This document shows, in pieces, positions 1 to 9,605 of a stretch of DNA of 64,000 nucleotides. How positions within the stretch are numbered: position 1 is the stretch's first letter; every line of letters begins with the position of its first letter. Position numbers and translations under genes: made by a program. The stretch is from Candidatus Protistibacter heckmannii (lineage in GTDB: Bacteria; Pseudomonadota; Gammaproteobacteria; Burkholderiales; Burkholderiaceae). The stretch is from positions 186,001 through 250,000 of the forward strand of contig JALBVF010000003.1 of assembly GCA_025050535.1 (NCBI GenBank), written 5' to 3'. Below the pieces are notes generated by a model. It was not told the origin of the DNA. It saw only the letters and a list, made by a program, of their open reading frames with translations, and made no database searches.

Positions 1-198
1 GCGCCCGAGGACGTGCGCCGCTGCGGTCTGGCCGCCGTGGCACTGAGCGCGGCCGATCTGGGCCGCCTCGCCAGGACGATGGGCGCGCCGCTCGAAGTGC
101 TGCCCACACTGCGCACCGCGCCCTTCGCGCCGGTGTTCCCGACGGAGGAGCTGGGCCTGACGCTGCTCGCGCCCGCCGGCGACTGCCCGGTGCGATGA
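1..198 (+). CDS. 3' end of an unidentified protein (partial)
   Basis: An open frame enters from the left edge and stops at TGA 196-198, giving the last 65 residues of a protein. The sequence is alanine/leucine rich and ends in APAGDCPVR; I see no motif that identifies a family. The gene lies 73 bp upstream of fmt on the same strand. In many betaproteobacteria def precedes fmt, but this tail does not look like a peptide deformylase C-terminus. It could be a real C-terminal exon of a larger gene or a chance GC-rich frame; codon bias (G/C third positions) favours coding. Confidence 0.45.
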   Translation, partial: APEDVRRCGLAAVALSAADLGRLARTMGAPLEVLPTLRTAPFAPVFPTEELGLTLLAPAGDCPVR

Positions 199-271
199 GT
201 TGCGCGCCATGGTCCGCGCCGTAAGCGCCGTCCTTGGCCTTCCCATCCTCTGATTTTTTACTTTTCCGCCC

Positions 272-1270
272 ATGAGTCTCAATGTCATCTTCGCCGGCAC
301 GCCGGAATTCGCCAGCCTTGCCCTGGAAGCCATCCACGGCGCGGGCTTCGAGCTACCCCTCGTCCTGACCCAGACCGACCGGCCCGCCGGCCGCGGCATG
401 CCGCTGGCGGCGAGCACGGTCAAGCAGTTCGCCGCCGCGCAGGGCATCCCCGTGCTGCAGCCGCCCTCGCTCAAGCGCACCGGCCGCTGGCCCGAGGAGG
501 CCGCCGCCGCGCTGGAGACGCTGCGCAACACGCCGCACGACGTGATGGTGGTGGCCGCCTACGGCCTGATCCTGCCGCAGGAGGTGCTGGACATCGCGCC
601 GCACGGCTGCCTGAACATCCACGCCTCGCTGCTGCCGCGCTGGCGCGGCGCGGCGCCCATCCAGCGCGCGCTGGAGGCCGGCGACGTGCAGACCGGCGTG
701 ACCATCATGCAGATGGAGTCCGGCCTGGACACGGGTGGCATGATCTCCCTGGAAGAGCTGCCGATCACCGGCGCCGACACCGGCGCGAGCCTGCACGACA
801 AGCTCGCCGCGCTGGGCGCGCGGATGATCGTGGAGGCGCTGCGCCAGCTCGAGACCGAGGGCCGGCTCGCGGCCACGCCCCAGCCCGAGGAGGGCGCCTG
901 CTACGCCGCCAAGCTCAGCAAAGAGGAAGCCGCGCTGGATTTCACGCGCGACGCCCAGACGCTCGCGCGCCGCATCCGCGCCTTCAACCCCGTGCCGGGC
1001 TCGCACGCCCAGCTACGCGAGGGCGCGCAGGCGCTGCAGATCAAGTTCTGGCTGGCCGAGGCGGCCGCCGGGGCGAGCAAGGAGGCGCCGGGCACCATCC
1101 TCGAGGCCAACGGCGACGGCGTGCTCATCGCCTGCGGCGAGGGCGAGGCCAGCAGCATCCTGCGCGTGACCGAGCTGCAAAAGCCAGGCGGCAAGCGCCT
1201 GCCGGCCCGGCAGTTCCTCGCCGGCTACCCGCTGGCGCGCGGTGAACGATTTGTAACAAAAATTTTCTAA
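272..1270 (+). CDS. fmt: methionyl-tRNA formyltransferase
   Basis: Transfers a formyl group from 10-formyl-tetrahydrofolate to Met-tRNA(fMet) in the cytoplasm, preparing the initiator tRNA. The 332-residue protein has the usual family length. The N-terminal formyltransferase fold begins [14 protein letters not shown]. The catalytic signature is visible: N115, H117 and the [13 protein letters not shown] loop at about 119-131, with the conserved Asp in GLDTGGM at about 153. The C-terminal OB-like domain that binds tRNA follows, with FNPVPG near 238. The ATG at 272 has no strong Shine-Dalgarno; an upstream run of T's sits in that place. It is followed 53 bp later by htpX and appears intact. Confidence 0.97.
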   Translation: MSLNVIFAGTPEFASLALEAIHGAGFELPLVLTQTDRPAGRGMPLAASTVKQFAAAQGIPVLQPPSLKRTGRWPEEAAAALETLRNTPHDVMVVAAYGLILPQEVLDIAPHGCLNIHASLLPRWRGAAPIQRALEAGDVQTGVTIMQMESGLDTGGMISLEELPITGADTGASLHDKLAALGARMIVEALRQLETEGRLAATPQPEEGACYAAKLSKEEAALDFTRDAQTLARRIRAFNPVPGSHAQLREGAQALQIKFWLAEAAAGASKEAPGTILEANGDGVLIACGEGEASSILRVTELQKPGGKRLPARQFLAGYPLARGERFVTKIF

Positions 1271-1323
1271 ATCGGGCTTCCAAATCTGCAAATCCGTTTT
1301 CAAGTCCGGGAGGGGACTGCGCC

Positions 1324-2184
1324 ATGTTCAGCTGGATGAAGACCGCCGTGCTGATGGCCGGCATCACGGCCCTGTTTATCGCGATCGGCGACATGATCGG
1401 CGGCGAGCGCGGCATGCTGATGGCCCTGCTGTTCGCCGGCGCGGTGAATTTCTTCAGCTACTGGTTCTCCGACAAGATGGTCTTGTCGATGTACAACGCC
1501 CAGGAGGTCGACGAGACCAGCGCGCCGCATTTCTACGCCACGGTGCGCGAGCTGGCGCAGTGCGCCGGCCTGCCGATGCCGCGCGTCTATCTGATCGACG
1601 AGGAGGCGCCCAACGCTTTCGCCACGGGCCGCAACTCGGAGAACGCGGCGGTGGCCGCGACCACGGGTATCCTGCGCATCCTCGACGCGCGCGAGCTGCG
1701 CGGCGTGATGGCGCATGAGCTCACCCACGTGAAGCACTGCGACATCCTGATCTCCACCATCAGCGCGACCATGGCTGGCGCGATCTCGGCCCTGGCGAAT
1801 TTCGCCATGTTCTTCGGCGGGCGCGACGAGCACGGCCGCCCGGCCAACCCCGTCGCCGGCATCCTGGTGGCCATCCTCGCGCCGATCGCCGCCGCGCTGA
1901 TCCAGATGGCGATCTCGCGCGCCCGCGAATACGAGGCCGACCGCGGCGGCGCGGAAATCTCCGGCGACCCGCGGGCCCTGGCCTCGGCGCTGGACAAGAT
2001 CCACCGCTACGCCAACGGCATCCCCTTCCCCGCCGCCGAGGAGTATCCGGCGACGGCGCAGATGATGATCCTCAATCCGCTCTCGGGCGGCGGGCTGCAT
2101 AACCTGTTCTCCACCCATCCGGCCACCGAGGACCGGATCGCGCGCCTAATGCACATGGCGAGCACGGGGGTCTATCCCGCTTGA
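1324..2184 (+). CDS. htpX: HtpX membrane zinc metalloprotease
   Basis: Inner-membrane M48-family protease that degrades misfolded membrane proteins alongside FtsH. The 286 residues include two N-terminal hydrophobic helices (about 8-25 and 31-48), the zinc motif HELTH at 131-135, two further hydrophobic segments (about 145-165 and 178-198), and the third zinc ligand in the EYEAD motif near 202-206. The length is normal. The gene is preceded by GGGAGGGG-type sequence suitable as a ribosome binding site just upstream of the ATG. It sits between fmt and rsmB, a typical betaproteobacterial order, and shows no defect. Confidence 0.96.
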   Translation: MFSWMKTAVLMAGITALFIAIGDMIGGERGMLMALLFAGAVNFFSYWFSDKMVLSMYNAQEVDETSAPHFYATVRELAQCAGLPMPRVYLIDEEAPNAFATGRNSENAAVAATTGILRILDARELRGVMAHELTHVKHCDILISTISATMAGAISALANFAMFFGGRDEHGRPANPVAGILVAILAPIAAALIQMAISRAREYEADRGGAEISGDPRALASALDKIHRYANGIPFPAAEEYPATAQMMILNPLSGGGLHNLFSTHPATEDRIARLMHMASTGVYPA

Positions 2185-2191
2185 AGCGCCC

Positions 2192-3562
2192 GTGACCGCG
2201 ACGCCCGCAAGCCCCGACTCCCTCTCCGCCGCGTTGACCGGTGCGGCCGCCGCCATCGGCAGCCTGCGCAAGAGCGGGGCGCTGCCGGCCGCCGTCGCCG
2301 CGGCCGCCGTGCGGGCCGGGCCGCGCGCCAACCGCGGCGCGATCCAGGATCTCGCCTATCTCGCGGCGCGCCGGCTGGCCTGGTGCGACGCCGTGCTGGC
2401 CCAGCTCGTCGAGCGCGCGCCCGCGCCGCCGGTGCGCGACCTGCTGGTCTGCGCGCTGGCGCTGCTGGGCTGGCGGGAGCATGGCGGGGAGGCCGCGCCC
2501 TCGGACGCCGCGTGCTACCCCGACTACGCCGTGGTCGATCAGGCGGTGCGCGCGGCCGAGAGCGGACGCGCCACGCGCAGCGCTAAGGGCATGGTCAACG
2601 GCGTGCTGCGCAATTTCCTGCGCCGCCGCGCCGAGCTTGACGACCAGGCGCGGCTGAACGAGCCAGCCCGCTGGAATTATCCGCAGTGGTGGATCGACAC
2701 CCTGCGCGCCGCCTATCCCGCGCAGTGGCAGGCCATCCTCGAAGCCGGCAAAACGCATCCGCCGATGACCCTGCGCGTGAACCTCGCGCGCGGCGACGTG
2801 CCCTCCTATCTGGTGCGTCTGCGCGAGGCGGGGCTGGACGCTGAGCCGCTCGGGGCGCAGGGCCTGCGCCTGGCGCGGCCCGCGCCGGTGGACCGGCTCC
2901 CGGGCTTCGCCGAGGGCCTCGTCTCCGTGCAGGACGCCGGCGCGCAGCTCGCCGCGCCGCTGCTCGACGCGGACGATGGCATGCGCGTGCTCGACGCCTG
3001 CGCCGCGCCCGGCGGCAAGACGGGCCACGTCCTCGAGCTGGCCGGTACGGCGCGGGTCGTGGCGCTCGATGCGGATGCGCAGCGCGTGCGGCGCATCGAG
3101 GAGAATCTCGCGCGCCTCCAGCTCCAGGCCGAGGTACGCACGGGCGACGCCGCCGAGCCCTCGGGCTGGTGGGACGGCGAGCCTTTCGAGCGCATCCTCG
3201 CCGACGTGCCCTGCTCGGCCTCGGGCATCGTGCGCCGCCATCCGGACATCCGCTGGCTGCGCCGCGAAAGCGACGTCGCCGCGCTGCGGCAGACCCAGCG
3301 CCGCATCCTCGACGCGCTCTGGCCGCTGCTGGCTCCCGGCGGCAAGCTGCTCTACGTCACCTGCTCGGTCTTCCCGCAGGAGTGCGAGGAGAAAGCCGCG
3401 TGGTTTGAAGGGACGAGAAAAGATGCGGTACGATTGCGTACGCTAGGACAGCTGCTGCCGGGCACGCCGGCCGCATACGCTGCGGAGGGCGGGGCCGCGC
3501 CGGGTTCGGCGGATCACGACGGATTTTTTTATGCGCTGTTTCAGAAACGCCCGCTGTCCTGA
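2192..3562 (+). CDS. rsmB: 16S rRNA m5C967 methyltransferase RsmB
   Basis: S-adenosylmethionine-dependent methylation of C967 in 16S rRNA. The 456-residue protein has an N-terminal NusB-like RNA-binding domain (about 15-150), then a Rossmann methyltransferase domain. Motif I is DACAAPGGKTG at 268-278. The two catalytic cysteines are C341 in DVPCSASG and C391 in VTCSVFP, the arrangement of the NOL1/NOP2/Sun family. The start is taken as GTG 2192, 7 bp after htpX, because the coding frame and NusB-like domain need nearly all of the N-terminus. It is intact and ends 145 bp before the DUF4390 ATG. Confidence 0.95.
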   Translation: MTATPASPDSLSAALTGAAAAIGSLRKSGALPAAVAAAAVRAGPRANRGAIQDLAYLAARRLAWCDAVLAQLVERAPAPPVRDLLVCALALLGWREHGGEAAPSDAACYPDYAVVDQAVRAAESGRATRSAKGMVNGVLRNFLRRRAELDDQARLNEPARWNYPQWWIDTLRAAYPAQWQAILEAGKTHPPMTLRVNLARGDVPSYLVRLREAGLDAEPLGAQGLRLARPAPVDRLPGFAEGLVSVQDAGAQLAAPLLDADDGMRVLDACAAPGGKTGHVLELAGTARVVALDADAQRVRRIEENLARLQLQAEVRTGDAAEPSGWWDGEPFERILADVPCSASGIVRRHPDIRWLRRESDVAALRQTQRRILDALWPLLAPGGKLLYVTCSVFPQECEEKAAWFEGTRKDAVRLRTLGQLLPGTPAAYAAEGGAAPGSADHDGFFYALFQKRPLS

Positions 3563-3707
3563 GAAGAGCTGAACCTTGCGCACCGTCTCCATCCTGCGCC
3601 GCCGAGCCGCGCATCCCGACACGCCGAGCACCGCCTGGCATGCCGTGCCGGCAATGGCCTCAGGCGCGGCAGACCGGGGCATGGCGGATCGGGGCGCCGT
3701 GCGCGAC

Positions 3708-4337
3708 ATGGGCCTCCGAACGCTCTACCTACTGCGCGGCTGGCTGCGGCGCACGCTGCTGTGCTGCGCGCTGCTCGCGGGTATGACGGCCGCGCTCTCT
3801 GGCATGGGCCTGGACGTCTTCGACGGCGCCCTGGCGGCCGAGGCGATCCGCGTGCGCGAGGTCAATCTCGATCCCGGCGAAGGCGGCTACGAACTCTCCG
3901 CACAATTTGAATTCGAACTGCCCCAGGGCCTGGAAGACGCGATCAACAAGGGCATCGCACTCTACTTCGCCACCGATTTCGAGCTGACCCGGCCGCGCTG
4001 GTACTGGTTCGACGAGACCGCCGCGACGGCCACGCGCGTCACCCGCCTCTCCTTCCAGCCGCTGACACGGCAATACCGCGTGTCCACCGGCGGCCTGCAG
4101 CTGCGCTTCGCCACGCTCGCCGAGGCGCTTGGCTTTATCAAGACGGTGCGCAACTGGCGCGTCGTCGACCGCAGCGCGCTCAAGGCCGGCGAGACCTATC
4201 TGGCCAAGGTGCGCATGCGCCTGGATCTGACCCAGCTTCCCAAACCCTTCCAGGTGAACGCGGTGAATTCGCGCGACTGGACCCTGGGCTCGGAGTGGAG
4301 CCATTTCCCCTTGGTGATCCAGGAAAATGGCATGTAA
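3708..4337 (+). CDS. DUF4390 domain-containing exported protein
   Basis: Conserved protein of unknown function that commonly sits between rsmB and the ntrY-type kinase in betaproteobacteria. From ATG 3708 it is 209 residues: a short basic N-terminus, a hydrophobic segment (about 12-30) ending in an Ala-rich region that looks like a Sec signal, then a beta-rich domain. The same frame is open back to a TTG at 3576 (253 residues) and includes an ATG at 3681; I prefer 3708 because it puts the signal peptide at the N-terminus. Its stop overlaps the ntrY start by 11 bases, implying translational coupling and a link to the sensor kinase. No catalytic motif is visible. Confidence 0.85.
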   Translation: MGLRTLYLLRGWLRRTLLCCALLAGMTAALSGMGLDVFDGALAAEAIRVREVNLDPGEGGYELSAQFEFELPQGLEDAINKGIALYFATDFELTRPRWYWFDETAATATRVTRLSFQPLTRQYRVSTGGLQLRFATLAEALGFIKTVRNWRVVDRSALKAGETYLAKVRMRLDLTQLPKPFQVNAVNSRDWTLGSEWSHFPLVIQENGM

Positions 4338-6756
4338 GGGCGAACCGGGCGCCGAGAAGGTGGGTGGCGTGGCCGCACCGGCGGCGCGCAGCCGCGTGGG
4401 CCGCGTGGTCTTCCCGGTGCTGGCGGCGGGCGTGGTGGTCATCGCGCTGCTGCTGGGCCTGCTGGCGGCCGCGTCGGCGAACACGGAATTCTTCGACAAA
4501 TACTATTCGCTGCTCTATCAGGTGAACCTGGTGATCGGCGTGCTGCTCGTGCTGATCATCGGCGCGCTGACGGTGACGCTGGTGCTTCGTCTGGCGCGCG
4601 GGCGCTTCGGCATGCGGCTGATGGCCAAGCTGGGGTTTTTCTTCGCCGTCGTGGGCGTGCTGCCGGGGGCGCTGGTCTATCTGGTCTCGCTGCAGTTCGT
4701 CTCGCGCAGCATCGAATCGTGGTTCGACGTGAAGGTGGAGTCGGCGCTGGAGGCCGGGCTGAATCTGGGCCGCGCCACGATTGACTCCTCGCTCTCGCAA
4801 TTGCAGGACAAGGCGCGCTTCATGGCCGAGCAGCTGAGCGCGGCGCGCTCGGTGGGCTCGGATGCCGGGCTAGCGCTCACGCTCTCGCGCCTGCGCGATC
4901 AGCTCGGGGTGCAGGGGGCTTCGCTGATCGGCGCGGGCAGCCGCGTGGTGGCGAACGCCTCGAGCGACTACAAGGTCGTGCCCGACCTGCCCACGCCGGC
5001 GATGCTGCGCCAGGCGGAGAAGACCCGAGGCGGCTTCGGTGCGGTGGAAAACGGCAGCGAACCGGTCGATTCGGTGAAGCAGTCCTTCCGGCTGCGGGTG
5101 ATCGTGGCGGTGCCTTCGTCGAACACGGCGCAGCTCGACATCGGGCGCGGGTTGCTGGACTTTGGCCTGGGGGCACGCCCGCCCGAGCAGAATCTGTATC
5201 TGCAGCTCGTGCAGGCAGTGCCCGAAAATCTCGCGCGCAACGCCGATGCCGTGCAAGAGGCCTACGCCGAATATCAGGCCAAGGCCCTTGGCCGTACGGG
5301 CCTGCGCAAGATGTATATCGGCACGCTCACGCTCACGCTGCTGCTGGCGGTCTTCCTGGCGCTGATGCTCGCGCTGCTGCTGGGCAGCCAGCTCGCGCGG
5401 CCGCTGCTGCTGCTCCTGCAGGGGACCAAGGCGGTGGCCGAGGGCGACCTCACCCGCCGCCTGGAGACGCGCGGCCACGACGAGCTTTCGCTGCTCACGC
5501 GCCAGTTCAACCAGATGACCAGCCAGCTCGCCGAGGCGCGCAGCGCGGTGGAGATGAACCGGGCCGCGCTCGAGCATTCCAAGGCCTATCTGGAAAGCGT
5601 GCTCGCCAATCTCACCGCCGGCGTCTTCGTGCTCGACCACCGCTTCCGCCTGAGCACCGCCAACCCCGGCGCCGAGCGCATCTTCCGCCAGCCTTTCGCC
5701 GTGAAGCTGTGGCTGGCGCTGGAGGCGCTGCCCGGTCTGTCCGAATTCGGCCAGGCGGTGCGCCAGGCCTTCGCCGAACAGCAGGCCAGCTCCGCCGCCG
5801 GCGGCGCCGACCACTGGCAAAAGCAGATCGAGCTGCAGCTGCCCGGCGAGGAGGAGCCGCTGACGCTGCTGGTGCGCGGCGCGCGCCTGCCCGAGCCGGA
5901 TTCGGCGCGGCTCGGCTTCGTGGTGGTGTTCGACGACATCACCGAAGTCATGTCGGCGCAGCGCTCGGTGGCCTGGGCCGAGGTGGCGCGCCGGCTCGCG
6001 CACGAGATCAAGAATCCGCTCACGCCCATCCAGCTCTCGGCCGAGCGCCTGCAGATGAAGCTCGCCGACAAGCTCGGCGAGGCCGATGCCGCCATGCTCG
6101 CGCGCGGCGCCCGGACCATCGTCAACCAGGTCGAGGCGATGAAACAGATGGTCAACGATTTCCGCGACTACGCCCGCACCCAGCCGCTGAATCTGGAAGC
6201 CCTCGACCTGAACGCGCTGATCGCCGAAGTGCTCAATCTTTACGGCATCGACGAGCACGGCCACAGCCCGCATGAAGTGATTGAAGTGAAACTTGCTGCG
6301 GATCTGCCGAATCTCGAAGGCGACAGAACGCAGCTTCGTCAAGTTATTCACAATTTGCTACAAAATGCACTCGACGCGGTCGCAGATAATGCAGCTAATA
6401 GCAAATTGCCTGGCCATGTTGTCGTGCAAACCGAACCAGTAGAATATTCGTCCGTCAGCGGCGCCCCGGAGCGGGCCGTGCGCCTGACGATCGAAGACAA
6501 CGGCCCGGGCTTCGCGACGCGGATTCTCAACCGCGCCTTCGAGCCCTACGTCACCACCAAGGAAAAGGGAACGGGGCTTGGTCTGGCAGTAGTGAAAAAA
6601 ATAATCGATGAGCACGGCGCGCGCATAGAATTGCGTAACCGGGGCGAAGAAAGATCGGATGGCGCCCAGGTGTCCATCCTGTTTGTCCGGCTTGCCGAAC
6701 CAGTCCGAGACGGTGCGGCCGGTCCATTGCCACAACACGCAGTGCAGGGAAGATGA
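4327..6756 (+). CDS. ntrY: NtrY-family membrane sensor histidine kinase
   Basis: Membrane histidine kinase of the NtrY family (nitrogen or redox related signalling), paired with the response regulator that follows directly. The 809 residues show an N-terminal membrane region with helices at about 22-45, 60-85 and 97-120, a periplasmic stretch, another helix at about 335-358, a HAMP linker (about 358-415), a PAS-like domain (about 425-540), then HisKA with the phospho-acceptor H559 in ARRLAHEIKNPLTP. The ATPase domain has the N-box near 676 (NLLQNALDAV), a G1 box DNGPGF and a G2 box GTGLGLAVV. The ATG lies inside the DUF4390 gene and its TGA abuts the regulator ATG, so all three genes are probably co-translated. 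Intact. Confidence 0.93.
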   Translation: MACKGEPGAEKVGGVAAPAARSRVGRVVFPVLAAGVVVIALLLGLLAAASANTEFFDKYYSLLYQVNLVIGVLLVLIIGALTVTLVLRLARGRFGMRLMAKLGFFFAVVGVLPGALVYLVSLQFVSRSIESWFDVKVESALEAGLNLGRATIDSSLSQLQDKARFMAEQLSAARSVGSDAGLALTLSRLRDQLGVQGASLIGAGSRVVANASSDYKVVPDLPTPAMLRQAEKTRGGFGAVENGSEPVDSVKQSFRLRVIVAVPSSNTAQLDIGRGLLDFGLGARPPEQNLYLQLVQAVPENLARNADAVQEAYAEYQAKALGRTGLRKMYIGTLTLTLLLAVFLALMLALLLGSQLARPLLLLLQGTKAVAEGDLTRRLETRGHDELSLLTRQFNQMTSQLAEARSAVEMNRAALEHSKAYLESVLANLTAGVFVLDHRFRLSTANPGAERIFRQPFAVKLWLALEALPGLSEFGQAVRQAFAEQQASSAAGGADHWQKQIELQLPGEEEPLTLLVRGARLPEPDSARLGFVVVFDDITEVMSAQRSVAWAEVARRLAHEIKNPLTPIQLSAERLQMKLADKLGEADAAMLARGARTIVNQVEAMKQMVNDFRDYARTQPLNLEALDLNALIAEVLNLYGIDEHGHSPHEVIEVKLAADLPNLEGDRTQLRQVIHNLLQNALDAVADNAANSKLPGHVVVQTEPVEYSSVSGAPERAVRLTIEDNGPGFATRILNRAFEPYVTTKEKGTGLGLAVVKKIIDEHGARIELRNRGEERSDGAQVSILFVRLAEPVRDGAAGPLPQHAVQGR

Positions 6757-7620
6757 ATGGCGACCATTCTTGTTGTTGACGACGAAATGGGCATCCGCGA
6801 ATTGCTCTCGGAGATCCTCGGCGACGAGGGCCATGTCGTTGAGCTCGCGGAAAACGCCCAGCAAGCGCGCGAATACCGCGCCCAGCAAGCGCCCGATCTG
6901 GTGCTGCTCGATATCTGGATGCCCGACACCGACGGTGTGACGCTGCTCAAGGAGTGGTCCAGCCAAGGCCGCCTGACGATGCCGGTGATCATGATGTCGG
7001 GGCATGCCACGATCGACACCGCGGTCGAGGCCACGCGCATCGGCGCGCTGAATTTCCTGGAAAAACCCATCGCCCTGCAGAAGCTGCTCAAGGCGGTGGA
7101 ATCCGGCTTGGCGCGCGGCGCCCAGATCCACCGCCAGACGCCCACGCCGCTCAGCGGCGGCCTGGGCCTGTCCATTCACCGCACGGTGATGCCCGCGCAG
7201 CCCGACGCCATGCAGTTCGCCAACGGCGCGGCCATGAGCCCGGGCATCAGCTCCGGCCTGAACTCGGGGCTCACCGGCGGCGTCGGCGGCCCCATGGGCA
7301 ACCCGATCGGCGGACCGGCGGGGGGACAATTCGCCGGGCGGTTCGGCGCCAACGGCATGGAAGCGTCGGCCGCGGCGGCGCAGCCCTCGCCCGTCATGAC
7401 CGGGCTGCAGGCATCCTTCGACTTGCCGCTGCGCGACGCGCGCGATCTGTTCGAGCGCTCCTACTTCGAATACCACCTCGCCCGCGAGAACGGCAGCATG
7501 ACCCGCGTCTCCGAGCGCTCCGGCCTGGAGCGCACCCACCTCTACCGCAAGCTCAAGCAGCTGGGGATTGACCTGAGCCGTGGGCGTCACGAGAATAGCG
7601 ACAATTCCGGGAGTTATTGA
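6757..7620 (+). CDS. ntrX: NtrX-like response regulator with Fis-type HTH; C-terminus altered by an IS
   Basis: Cytoplasmic response regulator for the adjacent kinase. The receiver domain (1-120) has the acidic pair at D8/D9, the phospho-acceptor D52 in LLDIWMPDTDG and the conserved Lys in FLEKPI. A Gly/Met-rich linker (about 140-215) follows, then a Fis-like helix-turn-helix near 235-278 (RVSERSGLERTHLYRKLKQ). The sigma-54 AAA+ domain of classical NtrX is absent, as in many betaproteobacterial members. The last codons lie at the left edge of IS copy A1: the TGA stop comes from the IS terminus (TATTGATCC), so the native tail was replaced. The HTH is complete, so function may survive. The IS probably also removed the native terminator. 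Confidence 0.9.
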   Translation: MATILVVDDEMGIRELLSEILGDEGHVVELAENAQQAREYRAQQAPDLVLLDIWMPDTDGVTLLKEWSSQGRLTMPVIMMSGHATIDTAVEATRIGALNFLEKPIALQKLLKAVESGLARGAQIHRQTPTPLSGGLGLSIHRTVMPAQPDAMQFANGAAMSPGISSGLNSGLTGGVGGPMGNPIGGPAGGQFAGRFGANGMEASAAAAQPSPVMTGLQASFDLPLRDARDLFERSYFEYHLARENGSMTRVSERSGLERTHLYRKLKQLGIDLSRGRHENSDNSGSY

Positions 7621-8627
7621 TCCGGCACTTAAACATTGAGCTTATTGAGTGATATAGAGTCTGCTGTTGCAGGGACAAAATCGACTCGAGAACGCTGCCG
7701 GTAGCCGCCCTGAACGAACGGCGTCGACGTGCGGTGAAAATGCGGCTGGATGGCGTGAGCCTGAAGGACACGGCGGCGCAATGCGAGATGTCGCGCACGA
7801 CGCTCATTGCGGCGGTGAAGGCGTATCGCGCGGGCGGGTGGAAGGCCCTCGACGTTGAGCGCCCCGGGCGCCCACAGGGTACGGGCAGAACGCTGACGGC
7901 GGAGCAGGAGCGCGAGGTTCAGCGGCTGATCCGCGACCGCACGCCCGACCAGTTGAAGATGATCTATGCGCTGTGGAGCCGCCAGGCAGTTGCCGAGTTG
8001 ATCCTTAACCGATAAGGCATCAAGCTGGCCGTTCGCACGATGGGCCTGTATCTGGAGCGTTGGGGCTTCACGCCGAAAAAGCCCATGAAGAAGGCCTACG
8101 AGCAGTCGCCGGCGGCGGTGAAAAAGTGGCTCGACGGAGGACTCCCCAAGACGCCCGTGATTCGCGTGAACAACAAGCGCCACGGCTTGTCGGTGATCTC
8201 CACCGTCACCAACAAGGGCCAGATGCGCTGGCAGGCCTTCGACGGAGCGTTGAGCGCCGACACTCTGATCGACTTCCTGCGCCGGCTGGTCAAGGATGCC
8301 GGCCGAAAGATCTACCTGATCCTGGACAACCTGCGCGTGCACCACAGCAAGCCCGTGAAGGCCTGGCTGGCCGAGAACAAGCACGAGATCGAAGTCTTCT
8401 ACTTGCCAAGCTACAGCCACGAACTGAGCCCCAACGAAATGGCCAATGCCGACCTGAAGCAGGTCGGCACCAAACTCGCTCCAGCTCGCTCGAAGCTGCA
8501 ACTGGTGAATGCCACGCGCCAGCATCTGCTCAGCGTTTAGCGACAGCCCGAGCGCGTCAAGAGCTACTTCGAACATGCGCCGGTTCGGTATGCCGCTTGA
8601 GTTCATTGCTTCAATGCCGGATAAATA
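7615..8627 (+). mobile_element. IS630-family element, type A copy A1 (defective)
   Basis: Bounded by TA at 7615-7616 and 8626-8627, with terminal repeats TTGATCCGGCA (left) and the complement of TTTATCCGGCA (right), the TA-target signature of the IS630/Tc1/mariner group. It is about 1,013 bp, roughly 105 bp shorter than full copy A6, because of an internal deletion near 8136. It is inserted at the extreme 3' end of ntrX. The sequence to its right (8628-8877, about 250 bp) contains no gene I can recognise. Confidence 0.93.
7671..8540 (+). pseudogene. IS630 transposase of copy A1, broken
   Basis: Relative to the intact copy at 49655-50629 this one has lost the ATG start (AGG at 7671), carries a TAC-to-TAA nonsense codon at 8013-8015 (LILNR-stop), and lacks about 35 residues around 8136 that include the first catalytic Asp (HWGDE). 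The second Asp motif (ILDNLRVHH) and the Glu motif remain, and the frame ends at the TAG shared by most copies. The N-terminal HTH (about residues 15-60) is readable. It cannot make active transposase by itself. Confidence 0.9.
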
Positions 8628-8877
8628 AAAGGCGCCGCGCCTGCGGTAAGATCACACATCCCTACCTGGTGCGCCATGGCCAACCATTCCCTGAACCGAT
8701 GCTCGCGCATCCGGTACGGACCATGCGATGTGGGCGAGTCGCGTTCACGCGGCACAGAGGCGGGTTCTCGCGAACCCATCCCTCCCTGCAGCGGCGAATG
8801 CGCCCGAAGCTTCGCTGCCGTACTATTCTGAACCTACTTGGGTTCGGGATGCCGGCCTAGCGGCCAAGGTGGGGACC

Positions 8878-9027
8878 CTACAGCAGCCGATCTCCACGGA
8901 TCACCCGCAACAGCACCGCGATGATCGCAATCGCCAGCAGGACGTGGATCAGGCCTCCCAGCGTATAGCTGGTCAGCAGGCCCAAGAGCCACAGAAAAAT
9001 CAGCACAACGGCAATCGTGTACAGCAT
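8878..9027 (-). CDS. small hydrophobic membrane protein, lmo0937 family
   Basis: A 49-residue protein that reads MLYTIAVVLIFLWLLGLL and ends RVIRGDRLL. It consists of two hydrophobic segments (about 3-19 and 24-42) joined by a short SYTLGG turn, which matches the small lmo0937-type membrane proteins found widely in proteobacteria near stress and envelope genes. Function is unknown. It lies 67 bp downstream of the BON lipoprotein gene on the same strand, so the two may be co-transcribed. I chose the ATG at 9027 because it gives the full conserved start. Confidence 0.8.
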   Translation of the reverse strand: MLYTIAVVLIFLWLLGLLTSYTLGGLIHVLLAIAIIAVLLRVIRGDRLL

Positions 9028-9094
9028 GGCATCTTCTCGAAGAGACCGCGCGCCCCATGCATCGCGGCATGCCCTGCATGGAAAGACGCCAGCC

Positions 9095-9409
9095 TTACTT
9101 CAGCTGCAGGTCGTTCTTCACGCTATTCATGCCGCCAACCTTGCGCGCCACCTCGCTCGCCTTGTCGATCTCCGAACGCGACACCACGAAGCCGCTCAGC
9201 TGCACCACGCCCTTGAAGGTCTCGACGTTGATCTGCAGCGCCTTGAGCGTGGGCTCGTTGAAGATGGCTGCCTTCACCTTGGTCGTGATCACTGTGTCGT
9301 CGACGTATTCTCCCGTTCCATCCTGGGTGGGGGGCGATGCGCAGCCCGCCGTTCCGGCGGCGAGCGCAGCGACGATCAGCAGAGCGGGCAGGTTGTATTT
9401 CTTCTTCAT
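9095..9409 (-). CDS. BON-domain lipoprotein
   Basis: A 104-residue periplasmic or outer-membrane lipoprotein. It has a basic start MKKKYN, a hydrophobic segment and a lipobox ending AAGTAGC (Cys about 23), then one BON domain (about 38-104: VDDTVITTKVKAAIF and VVQLSGFVVSR). BON domains bind phospholipid or peptidoglycan surfaces and occur in OsmY-like stress proteins. The frame is open further upstream to 9526, but the ATG at 9409 gives the signal peptide and follows AAGGGAG, a good ribosome binding site. The small membrane protein downstream and the 197 bp AT-containing gap to the divergent TSUP gene suggest a promoter in 9410-9605. Confidence 0.88.
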   Translation of the reverse strand: MKKKYNLPALLIVAALAAGTAGCASPPTQDGTGEYVDDTVITTKVKAAIFNEPTLKALQINVETFKGVVQLSGFVVSRSEIDKASEVARKVGGMNSVKNDLQLK

Positions 9410-9605
9410 TATGAACTCCCTTCTCGAAGTGGGTTGCGTCACTGGCCGCGGCGACATCGCCGCCGCAGTCGGAAAATCAGATGAACGCGGAAAAGGTTTG
9501 TTCCTGCCGATGCGCGCAGGATGCACTGCTGAGCGGAGCGGCCCACCTATCGGCTATCATCCGGCGTTAAGCGGAATACATACATAAAGACAACGCAGAG
9601 TACGA

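Noticed and set aside
353-1006. Long minus-strand frames opposite fmt, ilvD, pepA, cysN and others
   Set aside because: GC-rich third positions open the opposite strand; these frames lack motifs and lie inside well supported genes.
8640-8700. YLVRHGQ motif suggesting a histidine phosphatase
   Set aside because: The motif (about 8662-8682) stands alone in a frame that comes out of antisense IS sequence, with no other phosphoglycerate-mutase features; chance match.
9017-9587. Plus-strand frames overlapping the BON lipoprotein gene
   Set aside because: The minus-strand BON protein has a lipobox, domain and ribosome binding site; the plus-strand frames have none.
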